A stretch of DNA of 64,000 nucleotides from Planctomycetota bacterium (GTDB lineage Bacteria > Planctomycetota > SZUA-567 > H5-PLA8): the NCBI GenBank assembly GCA_015075375.1, contig JABTUM010000002.1, positions 1,909,393 to 1,973,392 of the forward strand, given 5' to 3'. Shown piece after piece: positions 42,466-52,300 of this stretch. The notes beneath the pieces were generated by a model. That model was not told the origin of the DNA, did no database searches, and saw nothing but the letters and a program-made list of their open reading frames with translations. A program made the position numbers and the translations under genes. The first letter of the stretch is position 1; every line of letters begins with the position of its first letter.

Positions 42466-44130
42466 TCACGGCCCCGCCGGCGGGCCGCCGCCTCCCGATC
42501 GCTTACCGCCGCCGCGGCGCTTGCCTTCCCCGCCGGTCTTCCCCGCCGGCGCCGCCCCCGCGTCCCCGTTGCCCCCGCCGGCCGCCGGAGCCCCTCCGCC
42601 CCCCGCCGCCGCCTTCGCCGGACCCGCCGCGGGCGTTTCGCGTTCCACCGGCGCGGGCGGCACCCACACCCGGTCACCCGCCTGCAAGCCCTCGCGAATC
42701 ACCACCTGCCCGTTCGATTCCGGACCCAGCGTCACCGGGCGATCCGAGCCCCCCGAAGCGCCCGCCACCCGGACCACCGCCTGCCGCCCCGCGTAACGAA
42801 CCGCCTGACGCGGTACGGCCAGCGTGTTCGGAAGCGTCTCGATCGGGAACGCCACGCTCGCCTTGAAGCCCTCGCGCAACCGCGTCGGATCGCTCTCTTC
42901 GAGTTCCACTTCCAGGTCGAAGACGCGCAGCCCCGCCAGACCCTGCGCCTTGATGTCCGCATCCGAAAGCTTGGCGTTGCGGTCCCGCGCCCAGCCGTCG
43001 ATCCAGGTCACTTCCCCGTGGTACACCACGTCCGGCAGCGTCTTGATCCGCACCAGCGCCTTCGAACCCGCCTGGCCTTCGCGCCGCGCCTTGAGCTGCC
43101 GCACCACGCTTTCCGGTACCTGCGTCCGGACCTTCATCTTGTCGTAGCTGGGAAGATCGAACGGGGGCTGCCACTCGTTGACCCGCTCGCCCAGCGCGAC
43201 CTTCTTCTTGCTGCGCCAGCCGATCTCGCGGTACACCACGATGCCGTCGTGCGGCGCCGTGCGCGTGCAGCGCTCCAGCCGTTCGATATGGTCGTCCCGC
43301 TTCTCCACCACCCGCTTCAGCTTGTGGCGCAGGCTCTGGATCTTCGCTTCCAGCTTCTCGAGCGCCAGCCGACGGTCCAGATCCTTCAGCTTCAGCGCCG
43401 TCTCCGCCTGCAAACGCTCCAGCGCCGCCCGGCGCCGCGTTTCCGAACGCGCACCGTCCAGGATCACCCGCGCCTGCATCTGCGCGCGCTCCAGCTCCGT
43501 CTCCGCCAGCTTCAGCGCCAACTCCTTCGCTTCCAGATCCGACCGGTTCGCGTAGCCCTTCTCGATCAGCGGGCGCATCGCTTCCCAATCCGCGCGCGCC
43601 GCCGCCACCCGCGCCTCGGCCCCCGCCTTCAAATTCGCCGCCTCTTCGCGCTCCAGCTCCGTCGGATGCTCGATCGCCTCGCGCTCTTTCATCTCGGCCA
43701 GCGCCGCCTTGTCGCGCTCCGCCTGCAATTCCGCGTCCAGGCGCTTCACTTCCAGTTCGCGCGCCTGCTGCTGCTGCGCCAGATCCCGCTCCGCCACCGC
43801 CAGCTCGTCCCGAATCGCCTCGATCGTGGTTTCCAGTTGAGCCGTATCCAGCCGCGCGATCGTCTCGCCCTTCTTCACGCGCGTGCCTTCCTCGACCATC
43901 CAGGCCAGACTGCCCGAGGTCATGAACCCGATCGTCGTCACCTTGACCGGAAGCAGCCAGCCGTCCTCGCGGCAGACCACCGTGAAATCCGCCGGCTCCA
44001 CGCGCAGCCAATCGCCGCTCTCCGGCGAATCCGCGGAGGCCTCGCCGCCACGCGCCGCGCCCTGCCAAGCCAACGGCGCCAGCGCCGCAAGCAGAACGAG
44101 GAGGCTGTGGGGATGGCGAATCGGAGGCAT
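42466..44130 (-). CDS. HlyD/MFP-type efflux adaptor, first of three
   Basis: 554 residues. Signal peptide or anchor (about 7-30) followed by the MFP plan: lipoyl half LAWMVEEGTRVKKGETIARL, a coiled coil (IEAIRDELAVAERDLAQQQQ to LRHKLKRVVEKRDDHIERLE), a second lipoyl half (APHDGIVVYREIG) and barrel region; the last 60 residues are a Gly/Ala/Arg/Pro-rich tail ending GGGGPPAGP, unusual for the family. It is the first gene of the five-gene minus-strand cluster. ATG at 44130 was preferred; a GTG four codons upstream (44142) is also open. No Shine-Dalgarno is clear. A perfect TATAAT lies upstream. Confidence 0.87.
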   Translation of the reverse strand: MPPIRHPHSLLVLLAALAPLAWQGAARGGEASADSPESGDWLRVEPADFTVVCREDGWLLPVKVTTIGFMTSGSLAWMVEEGTRVKKGETIARLDTAQLETTIEAIRDELAVAERDLAQQQQARELEVKRLDAELQAERDKAALAEMKEREAIEHPTELEREEAANLKAGAEARVAAARADWEAMRPLIEKGYANRSDLEAKELALKLAETELERAQMQARVILDGARSETRRRAALERLQAETALKLKDLDRRLALEKLEAKIQSLRHKLKRVVEKRDDHIERLERCTRTAPHDGIVVYREIGWRSKKKVALGERVNEWQPPFDLPSYDKMKVRTQVPESVVRQLKARREGQAGSKALVRIKTLPDVVYHGEVTWIDGWARDRNAKLSDADIKAQGLAGLRVFDLEVELEESDPTRLREGFKASVAFPIETLPNTLAVPRQAVRYAGRQAVVRVAGASGGSDRPVTLGPESNGQVVIREGLQAGDRVWVPPAPVERETPAAGPAKAAAGGGGAPAAGGGNGDAGAAPAGKTGGEGKRRGGGKRSGGGGPPAGP

Positions 44131-44202
44131 CGAAGCGTCCACGGGGCGGTTCTACTTTCTTTACACCGTCGAACGCACCGAAGGTCAGTGCGTGCACGTA
44201 TC

Positions 44203-44208
44203 ATTATA
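44203..44208 (-). promoter_or_regulatory. -10 element upstream of the ABC-exporter cluster
   Basis: A perfect TATAAT on the minus strand, about 70 bases before the first adaptor's start codon. The sequence 16-17 bases upstream is T-rich but matches the -35 consensus poorly, so activator-dependent or extended -10 use is possible. Confidence 0.45.
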
Positions 44209-44246
44209 GTCTCGAAACGAGGACTAAAAAGGGTCCCCCTGGCCAA

Positions 44247-44281
44247 TAAAAAAATACGCCCCGTGCAGGCACGGGGCGTAT
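44247..44281 (-). terminator. Intrinsic terminator of pnp
   Basis: A perfect 13-bp stem, GCACGGGGCGTAT with ATACGCCCCGTGC, separated by only two bases at the apex, is followed on the minus strand by seven T's. It lies 36 bases after the pnp stop. Confidence 0.95.
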
Positions 44282-44316
44282 CCCACTTTATTAAGTTTAC
44301 TAACGAAAGGTCGGTC

Positions 44317-46521
44317 TTACTCCGGGCTGCCTTCGCGCCGGCGCGGAGGACGCCGGTCGCGCCCGCCACCGCCGCCGCCGCCACGGTCCTCGGCCCCTTC
44401 CGGACGCGGCGGAACCGGCACCCCCTGCTCGATCAGCAGCGCTTTGCGCGAAAGCTTCATGCGGCCCAAGTCGTCGATCGAGATCAACTTCACGTCGATC
44501 TTGTCGCCCACCTTCACCACATCGCCGGGGCTCTTGACGTAGGCCACATCCAGCTCCGAAACGTGGCACATTCCGTCCACGCCCGGCATGATCTCGACGA
44601 AGACGCCGAAATCCTTGATGTTGACCACTTCGCCGTGGTACACGCGGCCCACTTCCGGAGTCCCGCAGATCGCTTCGATCAGCGCCGCGACTTCGTCCGC
44701 CTTGTCGCGCTTCGGCGCCGCCACCACCACGTTCCCCGTGTCTTCCACGTTGATCGTCACGCCGTACTTCTCTTCCAGCCCGCGGATCGTCTTGCCGCCG
44801 GGGCCGATCAGCTTGCCGATCTTCTCCTGGTCGATCTTGAGCTGCACGATCTTCGGCGCGTGCTCCGAAATCTGCTCGCGCGGAGCCGCCATCGTCTGCG
44901 CCATCTGGTCGAGGATGTGAATCCGGCCTTCGCGCGCCTGATCCAGCGCCTGGCGCATCACGTCGCTCGGAACCCCGCTGCTCTTGATGTCCATCTGCAG
45001 CGCCGTGATCCCGTCCTTCGTACCGGCCACCTTGAAGTCCATGTCGCCGTAATGGTCTTCGTCGCCCAGGATGTCGCTGATGACGTAGTGCTTCCCGCCC
45101 TCTTCCACCAGGCCCATCGCGATGCCCGCCACCGGCGCCTTCATCGGCACGCCCGCGTCGTACAGCGCCAAGGTCCCGCCGCAGACCGTCGCCATCGAGC
45201 TCGATCCGTTCGACTCCAGGATCTCGCTCACCAGCCGGATCGTGTACGGGAACTTCTCGTAGTCGGGCAGCATCGCCTCCAGACCGCGCTTGGCCAGCCG
45301 GCCGTGCCCGATCTCGCGGCGTCCCGGACCGCGCGGCATCTTCACTTCGCCCACGCAGAAGCTCGGGAAGTTGTAATGCAGCAGGAAACGCTCGTTAAAC
45401 TCGCCCGTCAGGCTCTCCACGAGCTGCTGGTCGTCCACCGTGCCCAGCGTCATCGCCACCAGCGCCTGCGTCTCGCCGCGCGTGAACAGCGCCGAACCGT
45501 GCGCGCGGGGCAGCAACTGCACTTCGCACCAGATCGGGCGGATGCCCTTGCGCGAACGGCCGTCGCAGCGCTTGTCCAGCGTGATCATCTTGCGGATCGT
45601 CCGCTCCCAAAGCGCGCTGCAAAGCTCCTTCACCCGCCCCTTGCTCGGCTTGCCGGCCTTCTCTTCGGCCTCGTCCTTCGCCGCGTACGTAGCCACCATC
45701 TTCTCGGTCAGCGCCTTGCGCGCCTTGGCCCGGCCGAACTTCGTCTCCGTGTAGCCCGTCTTCATGAATTCCGCTTCGTGCTTGCCCCACAGGTCATTGA
45801 CCAGCGGATCGGCCGGCGTCTCGGCGAATTCCATCTTCTTCGCGCCGCCCTTCGAAGCCAATTCGTCGATCGCGCCCACGATCGTCTTGATCACCTCGTG
45901 ACCGTGCTGGATCGCCGCGAACATCTGGTCTTCCGTCACGCACTGCGCGCCCGCTTCGACCATCGTTACGGCCTTCGCCGTGCCCGCCACCACCAGCTCG
46001 ATCGTCGACTTCTTCAGCGCCTCGACGCCCGGATTCACCACGAACTGGCCGTCCACGCAGCCGATACGCACGCCGCCCGTCGGACCCTGGAACGGCAGCT
46101 CCGATACCGCCAGCGAAGCGCTCGTCGCGATCATCGCCACCACGTCTGGATCCACGTCCTGCTCGGCCGAAAGCACCAGACACTGGATCAGTACGTCGCT
46201 GGCGTAGCCGTTGGGCCAGAGCGGCCGGATATGCCGGTCGATCAGCCGCATCGTCAAAATCTCTTTTTCGCTGGGCCGGCTCTCGCGCTTCATGAAGCGC
46301 CCGCCGAAGATCATCCCCGCCGCGTACCCGCGCTCGCGGTAATCCACCGTCATCGGGAAGAAGTCCATCCCCTCGCGCAACGGCTGCTCGGCCACCGCCG
46401 CCAGCACCATCGTCTCGCCGAGCGAAACCACCGCCGCACCGGCCGCCTGCTTCGCCCACTTGCCCGTTTCGATCCGCAGCGTACGCCCGCCGATCTCACG
46501 CTCCACAACGACGTGATTCAT
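44317..46521 (-). CDS. pnp: Polyribonucleotide nucleotidyltransferase (PNPase)
   Basis: 734 residues, full length. Phosphorolytic 3'-5' exoribonuclease and part of RNA decay complexes. Two RNase PH domains (about 5-215 and 310-530) with the catalytic DPDVVAM and PSDVMRQ/ITALQMDIKSSG regions, a KH domain (IGKLIGPGGKTIRGLEE) and an S1 domain (GEVVNIKDFGVFVEIMPGVD). The C-terminus is a Gly/Arg-rich tail (GGGGGGGRDRRPPRRREG). GGGATAG precedes the ATG at 46521. It lies 121 bases after rpsO on the same strand, the classic rpsO-pnp order. That gap holds a GGCGGCCGGGCCGCC stem. Confidence 0.98.
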   Translation of the reverse strand: MNHVVVEREIGGRTLRIETGKWAKQAAGAAVVSLGETMVLAAVAEQPLREGMDFFPMTVDYRERGYAAGMIFGGRFMKRESRPSEKEILTMRLIDRHIRPLWPNGYASDVLIQCLVLSAEQDVDPDVVAMIATSASLAVSELPFQGPTGGVRIGCVDGQFVVNPGVEALKKSTIELVVAGTAKAVTMVEAGAQCVTEDQMFAAIQHGHEVIKTIVGAIDELASKGGAKKMEFAETPADPLVNDLWGKHEAEFMKTGYTETKFGRAKARKALTEKMVATYAAKDEAEEKAGKPSKGRVKELCSALWERTIRKMITLDKRCDGRSRKGIRPIWCEVQLLPRAHGSALFTRGETQALVAMTLGTVDDQQLVESLTGEFNERFLLHYNFPSFCVGEVKMPRGPGRREIGHGRLAKRGLEAMLPDYEKFPYTIRLVSEILESNGSSSMATVCGGTLALYDAGVPMKAPVAGIAMGLVEEGGKHYVISDILGDEDHYGDMDFKVAGTKDGITALQMDIKSSGVPSDVMRQALDQAREGRIHILDQMAQTMAAPREQISEHAPKIVQLKIDQEKIGKLIGPGGKTIRGLEEKYGVTINVEDTGNVVVAAPKRDKADEVAALIEAICGTPEVGRVYHGEVVNIKDFGVFVEIMPGVDGMCHVSELDVAYVKSPGDVVKVGDKIDVKLISIDDLGRMKLSRKALLIEQGVPVPPRPEGAEDRGGGGGGGRDRRPPRRREGSPE

Positions 46522-46642
46522 CTATCCCAATCCTTTCGCTCTGGCGGCCCGGCCGCCGGCAATGCAGCCAACGCCATCGCACGGGGGCACAAACCCGCCG
46601 TGAGGCATCCTGCTGCTCATACCAAAACAAGCGGTGAAGGGG

Positions 46643-46912
46643 CTACTTGCGCAGCCCAAGACGCTCGATCAGCGCCTTGTAACGCCCCGCATCCGTGTTG
46701 CGGAGGTAGGTAAGAAGGCGGGTACGCTTGGAGACCATGGCCTCCAACCCGCGCCGGGAATGATTGTCCAGACGGTGCGTTTTCAAATGTCCGGTCATGC
46801 TCTGGATCTGCTCGGTAAGCAGCGCCACCTGGACCTCGCAGCTGCCGGTGTCCTTGTCGTTGCGCTGGTACTGCTTCACCAGTTCCTGACGTTTTTCTAC
46901 GGTCAGAGGCAT
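46643..46912 (-). CDS. rpsO: 30S ribosomal protein S15
   Basis: 89 residues, the standard length of S15, which binds 16S rRNA helices 20-22 early in 30S assembly. The sequence contains the family landmarks DTGSCEVQVALLTEQI and LKTHRLDNHSRRGLEAM, and ends RLGLRK. The next gene on the same strand is pnp. No strong Shine-Dalgarno precedes the ATG at 46912, and S15 often represses its own translation through leader structure, but no specific leader fold was recognised in the 241-base gap to the porin gene. Confidence 0.98.
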   Translation of the reverse strand: MPLTVEKRQELVKQYQRNDKDTGSCEVQVALLTEQIQSMTGHLKTHRLDNHSRRGLEAMVSKRTRLLTYLRNTDAGRYKALIERLGLRK

Positions 46913-47097
46913 GGGACTTTAAATCGCTCCACCCAACGGACTCATCCTTCGGCGGGTCAATGTCACAGACCCGACTGGATCTCCACACCGGAGACCTCGG
47001 CGCACTCCCTCGATGGAGCACACCGCCTTGTTCTTCACGCGCTCACTCTCTGGGCTTCGGAGAATACCTAGCCCACGCGCGTGTGCAACTGCATTTC

Positions 47098-47130
47098 AAA
47101 AAAAAGCGCCCTCCGTGCGGAGGGCGCTTT
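47098..47130 (-). terminator. Intrinsic terminator of the porin gene
   Basis: AAAGCGCCCTCC and GGAGGGCGCTTT form a perfect 12-bp stem with a 4-base loop (47103-47130), followed on the minus strand by a run of T's. It lies 23 bases after the porin stop. Confidence 0.95.
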
Positions 47131-47153
47131 CCCGCGGCCGAAGCCGCTTCTGA

Positions 47154-48773
47154 TTACCACTGAACCTGGTGGGTCACGATGAACGTATTGTTGTGAACCT
47201 CGCGAATCCGCGCATCGCTTTCCAGCTCGTTGACCCAGATGTAGTTGACCTGCGAGCGGACGTTGTGGCCCTTCCAGTAGTAGTTGAAGCCCACCGTCAT
47301 CGCCTCGCTCTTGAAGCGGTCCGTCTCCACGCTGGGATTGTCCAGGTCTTCCAGGATCATGTTCTGGAACTGCTCGTAGCGGAACGCGAATTCCACGTCC
47401 TTCATCATCTTCCAGAACCAGCCGCCGTTCTCCAGGTCGTCCGCCCAAATGCTCTGACCTAGGTGGTACCCGACCGCCGCGTACCAGCCGTGGCGTTCGA
47501 AGCTGTTGGGATCGTTCTGGAAGATCGGCTGCAAGCGGTCCTTCATCTGCCCGATCTCACCGCGCAACCAGAAGCCGCGCATGATCGAACCCGGGCGGTA
47601 CCAAGCCCACGCCCACTGGCGGAACGCATGCGTCTCGGTGAAGCCGAGGCCGTCCAGCGGATCCCCACCGAGGAAGTTCCCACCGCGCTTCGCTTCGCCG
47701 TGCACACCGTCCTGGCGGCTGACACCCAACTCCAAGCTGCCCCAAGTCTCGTTGTGCCAAACCGGGCGAACCTGTACGCGCCAAGCCACATCGAACGGAT
47801 CGTTGTCATCCGAGCGGTTCTGGTAGCCGCCGAACGTGTTCTGGAACGAACCGGCGCCGTTGAACGCGCCCAACCAGTACTGGAAGCGGCCTTCCCACCA
47901 CGTGCCGTGGACCATCAGGCCCAGGTCGCGCTGGTTCGGGAACTGGTTGATCATCGCACGCTCGGCAAAGTCCAGCTGCCCCGTGTTGCGCCAGCCTTCT
48001 TCGCTCATCGGGGGCTTGAACTGGCCGATCGTGAAATCGTGCTCAGGCATGAAGTGCGGGTGGTAGTTGATGTACGCATCCTGCAGCAGGCGGTTCGCCA
48101 CGACCGTACCGTTCTGAACGCGCACGCGGGTCACATCCGTCGTGCCGCCGCCCAGCGGATTGGCCGGATCGCTGTTCGAGCTCGAGTTGCTCCCGCCGAA
48201 GATCGGATTGCGCGGGCCAACCAGATTGTTGAAAGGCATGCTGCCCGAGAAGGACGACTCCGACTGGCCCTTGATCACGATGCCCTGGTTCGTCGGCGCG
48301 CCGGGGAACGAGTTGAACTCGTCCTGACCCGTCGGGTCGATCATCACCACCGCCGTAATATGAGGAGTGATGTCCAAGGTGAACTTCAGCTCGGCGCGGC
48401 GAACGCGATATCCGTCGTTATCGCTCACTTCGCCCGTCTGACCGCCAAGCACCGGAGGAACCGCGCGGAAGTCCTTCGAGTCGTTCTGGATGTTGTACCA
48501 CCACACCTGGACCAGCCCGCCCATCGTGAGCTTGCCGTCCTTGGTGGTCACCGTCGAATTCGGGCCGTACTTGTTGTCGACCAGATCGTTCGCACGACCG
48601 ATCGGACCCGCCGTCGTGGGTGTCGAATTCTTCTTGGCCAAGCGCGCCCGAAGCGACTCGATCTCCTTCTTCACATCCGAGAGATCTTTATCGGAAACGC
48701 CTTCTGCCGCAGCGATCAGGCCTACGCAGCCCAACACCGCGAACAAGACCCACAAACGAACCAGGCTCTGCAT
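47154..48773 (-). CDS. Outer-membrane porin (phosphate-selective porin O/P-like)
   Basis: 539 residues. Signal peptide (1-23, ending GLIAAAEG) is followed by a short coiled coil (DVKKEIESLRARLAKK) and a beta-barrel of alternating strands, with LTMGGLVQVWWYN, RVRRAELKFTLDI and FTIGQFKPPMSEEGW. The last residue is Trp, an aromatic end expected for outer-membrane insertion. The layout fits the OprO/P-like porin family (PF07396). Ligand specificity unknown. GGAGG lies 9 bases before the ATG at 48773; nine further in-frame codons upstream are unlikely to be used. A strong terminator follows. The presence of an outer-membrane porin supports a Gram-negative-type envelope. Confidence 0.88.
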   Translation of the reverse strand: MQSLVRLWVLFAVLGCVGLIAAAEGVSDKDLSDVKKEIESLRARLAKKNSTPTTAGPIGRANDLVDNKYGPNSTVTTKDGKLTMGGLVQVWWYNIQNDSKDFRAVPPVLGGQTGEVSDNDGYRVRRAELKFTLDITPHITAVVMIDPTGQDEFNSFPGAPTNQGIVIKGQSESSFSGSMPFNNLVGPRNPIFGGSNSSSNSDPANPLGGGTTDVTRVRVQNGTVVANRLLQDAYINYHPHFMPEHDFTIGQFKPPMSEEGWRNTGQLDFAERAMINQFPNQRDLGLMVHGTWWEGRFQYWLGAFNGAGSFQNTFGGYQNRSDDNDPFDVAWRVQVRPVWHNETWGSLELGVSRQDGVHGEAKRGGNFLGGDPLDGLGFTETHAFRQWAWAWYRPGSIMRGFWLRGEIGQMKDRLQPIFQNDPNSFERHGWYAAVGYHLGQSIWADDLENGGWFWKMMKDVEFAFRYEQFQNMILEDLDNPSVETDRFKSEAMTVGFNYYWKGHNVRSQVNYIWVNELESDARIREVHNNTFIVTHQVQW

Positions 48774-48813
48774 GTTGCAGCCCCTCCAAGGACCGTGCAT
48801 ACGGCCAATTCAG

Positions 48814-48882
48814 TTACTGCCGAGTAGCAAGATGCAAAGAATCTAACGACCTTCCATCGGAAGTCAATACGGTTTCGCGCAT
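48814..48882 (-). CDS. Possible 22-residue leader ORF upstream of the porin gene
   Basis: ATG at 48882, GGAGG nine bases before it, and a TAA at 48814-48816 give a 22-codon peptide (MRETVLTSDGRSLDSLHLATRQ region; not over 20 residues quoted here: starts MRETVLTSDG, ends HLATRQ). It lies 40 bases before the porin start, so it could be a leader peptide if transcription starts upstream of it. It overlaps the alternative promoter at 48840-48867, so both cannot act together. Short and unconfirmed. Confidence 0.3.
   Translation of the reverse strand: MRETVLTSDGRSLDSLHLATRQ
48840..48867 (-). promoter_or_regulatory. Possible promoter of the porin gene
   Basis: On the minus strand TTGACT (48862-48867), 16 bases, then TAGATT (48840-48845): five and four of six consensus matches. 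The transcript would start about 60 bases before the porin ATG. It lies inside the small leader ORF, which therefore would be transcribed only from another promoter. Confidence 0.45.
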
Positions 48883-49336
48883 AATAAAGAGCCTCCAATT
48901 TACATGCAACGCCATTCGTGCAAAGACTTTACGTAAACACCGCACCGCTGCTTACTCATTTTTCGAGAGTCAAATCGACCCGCGCTTGCACATGTTCGGG
49001 ATTCAACTGCTCTAATTCGGACAACCATGGGGACCCTTTACCGGCAACCCTTTACGTGATTTCGAAGGCCGACGACGTCCGTGCTTAGCTTTCGACGCGT
49101 GCTGAACAAGTGTTATTTTTTCTTCATCCGTACTTCACCTGCATGGGGTCTCGGCAAAGCCGTACCTCAGCCTGTAGAGATTGGCTCCGAAAATAGGATT
49201 GCATTGAGGCGAAATCCAACGATAAGGAGCGTAAGGCGATAGGCGACCGCCGGGGGTCTTTTCCGGTCTGGCGGATGGTTGGGTATTCGCCCAGGACCGC
49301 CTCGCATCCGCCACCCTTACATAAGGTTGCTCGCTG
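48883..49336. other. Intergenic region between porin and kinase genes
   Basis: A divergent gap of about 450 bases with no convincing gene. It holds several AT-richer patches (TTTACATGCAACG near 48899, GTTATTTTTTCTTCATCC near 49110) that could carry divergent promoters, and a possible stem CCGCC-...-GGCGG around 49246-49274 close to the kinase start. No riboswitch class was recognised. The frames that cross it do not look like proteins. Confidence 0.5.
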
Positions 49337-52300
49337 GTGGAAAGCAGTGCACGAGTTATTGCCAACTGTAAGATCGTCGGCAAGATCGGCGCCGGCGGCA
49401 TGGGCAGCGTATATCGCGCCGTGCACACCACGCTCGGCCGCAAAATCGCGCTGAAGGTTCTCCCCAGCGAGTTCACCCGTTCACCCGAATACGTCGCGCG
49501 GTTCATGCGGGAAGCGCGCGCCATCGCGAACCTGAACCACCCCAATATCGTCGCCGTCCACGATGCCGGCGAAGCCGAAGGGCTTTACTACATCGCGATG
49601 GAGCTGATCGAAGGCGCGAGCCTCGGCGGCATCGTACGCGATTACGGGCCGCTGCCTGAAGCGGTGATGCTCGACTGCCTCGCACAGGCGGCCAAGGGGC
49701 TGGGCGGCGCGCACAAGCACGGCTTGATCCATCGCGACATCAAGCCCGAGAACATGCTCGTCAATCAAGAGGGCACGCTCAAGCTGGTGGACTTCGGCTT
49801 GGTGCTCGAGTCCTCCAGCCAATCGCATCTCACGCGCACCGGAACCTTCTTGGGCACGCCGACGTTCATGAGCCCCGAGCAGTGCGACGGCGACGTGGCC
49901 GACGTACGCAGCGACTTGTACTCGCTCGGCGCCACCTTCTACGCGGTGATGACGGGGCAGCCTCCGTTCACGGCGCCCACCGCGCTGGGGGTGTTGTACA
50001 AACACAAGTTCGAAGCGGTGCCCGATCCACGCTCGCTCGTGGCCAACTTGCACGAGGAAACCTGCCGCATCGTCCTCAAGCTGATGGCCAAGAAGCGCGA
50101 GGACCGTTATCAGACGGCCGATGAGCTTTTCAAGGATGTCGAGAAGGCGAAAAAGGTCGTTCCCGAGCCGCCCGCCGAGTTCGATTTCCTGAAAGTGATC
50201 GAAGCCTCGATTCCGGCGGCCAAAGATCTCGATCCCAGCGAGATGACGCCCGGTCCGACGCCGATGACGCAGCGGACCCAGGTGCCTCAAACGGCCACGG
50301 GCGGATCGGTCTATTCGACGCAGGGCGGCCAAGGTGTTTCGACGCCGGGTACGTACGGCGACGCCATGACGCCGACGTTGATTTCGCCGCCCAGCGGCCC
50401 GAGCGCATCCGGGTCCACACCGGGGACGGCTCGCGCGACCACGGGCTTCGAACCGACGATGATCCACGGTCCGGGCGGGACGCACACGCCGCGCCCCGGC
50501 CCATTGCCCGGCGGGTATACACCCGCCACGCCGACGGGTCCGGGCGGCCCCAGCGCCAAGAGTTCCTTCCTCTGGATCGGGGTCGCCGCAGCGGCGCTCC
50601 TGATCGTCGTAGCCGGCGGCGGCTTCTGGGCGTACCGGAATTCAAGGCTCAACGAATACGTCAACGAGGCCAATCAGAAAATCGCCGACGGACGTTTCGG
50701 CGAAGCGCTTAAAACGGTCTCCAACGGCTTGGGCGATTTCCGCGACGACAGTTCGCTGCTGAAGCTGAAAGACGACATCCGCGGACGCTGGACGGAAGAA
50801 GTCCAGGCCAAGATCGGCAAGAAAGAGTTCCCCGACGCCTATGCCATGGCCAAGGACGCGTTGCAGCGATTCAGCGGGGACGAATCGCTCCTCAAGCTGG
50901 AGCAGGACGCGCTGAAAGGAATCGAAACGCAGACTCAGGACCAGGTCCGCACGCTCATCGACGCCAAGCGCTATAAGGAAGCGAAGAACCTGGCCTACCA
51001 GGCGCAGCGGGATTTCGCCGCGAGCAAACTGCTCAGCGAACTTTACCAGCACACCGACGGCGAACTGACGCGGGCGACCGAATCCGGCTTCCTGGTCGTG
51101 CAAGAAAAGCTGGATGAGGCCTTGGAGATTTACAAGAAGAAGGAGAAGGCCGAAGCGGATTGGGACACCTTGATTGCGATACTCACTCAAGCGGATTCCT
51201 TGGAGCAAAAACGGCTTTCCACCAAGGAAGCCGCGGCGCTGCTCTCGAAGGTGAAGTTTGAGAAGGCCATGCTCGAGATGGAGGCCGCGGCCAAGAAACA
51301 GGATTTCGAAGGCGCGCGCGATTTCGCCGAGCGAGCCGGGCAGGAAGATTACCAAGCCGCCGCCGCGCACATCGCACGGTGGAAGGCGCGTATCGACATC
51401 GAGCGCCTGCGCACGACCGCCAAGACGCTGGCCGAAGGCAAGAATTTCGAGACCGCCTCGGAGAACTTGCGCAAGGCGGCCTCGCTGGCGTTGGGGAACG
51501 ACGACGAACTGCGCCAGATCCTGCTCAAAGAATCCGCGCGCGCACGCGCCGACGGGTACTTGGACCAGGCCGCCAAGTTCAAGGAGAAGGGCGAACTGGA
51601 AAGCGTGCTGAGCCAGATCGCGCTCGCTTCGAGCATGATTCCGGACGACGAGGACTTAAAGACGCAGCTCCAGACGGCGCGCGAAGCGGTCTTTAAGGGC
51701 AAGGACTACGTCCGGCTGGTCAGCGACGGCGATACGCGCATGCGCGACGGCAAATACCAGGATGCCGAACTGTACTACACCGAAGCACTGCAGAAACAGC
51801 CCGACGACGTGCCGGCCAAGCAAAAACTGGCGGCGGCCCGCTCGCGATTCAAGATGCAGGGAGCGGCCAAGCAGGAAGAGGATAAAGAATGGGAGGCTGC
51901 ACTTAAGGAATTCCAGGGTGCGCAGGTGCTGGCGAAGGATTCCAACCAGGCGGAACTCATCACGGAGTTGGAAACCAAGGTCGCGAATCTCGGAAAGAAG
52001 CTGAAGGAATTGGCGGACCTGGAGAAACAAGGTCTGGATTTGGAAACGCAGGAGGAATACGCCAAGTCCATCGAGATTTTCAAGGGCTTGAGCCAGGATC
52101 ATCCGGCCAAGCGGGGCGAGTTCGACGCCAAGCTGGGGCTGTTAAACAATCTCCTGCAGTACAAGAACGCCCTAATCTCCGGCGATTCGTACCTGGAAGC
52201 CCGCAAAGCGGGCGAAGCGCGGACGGCTTTCGCCGAGGCGCTCAAGCATCGCAGCGACGAAGTCGCTAAAGCCGCGGTGGCGTTCCGCAACGTGCTGGCG

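Noticed and set aside
42262..46713. 1,483-codon plus-strand open frame
   Set aside because: It runs antisense to pnp and the adaptor genes; the protein is Arg/His/Leu-rich without domains, a by-product of GC-rich codon use on the other strand.
48883..49336. Riboswitch before the large kinase
   Set aside because: Several short stems exist, but no conserved class was recognised and the AT-rich patches fit promoters better.
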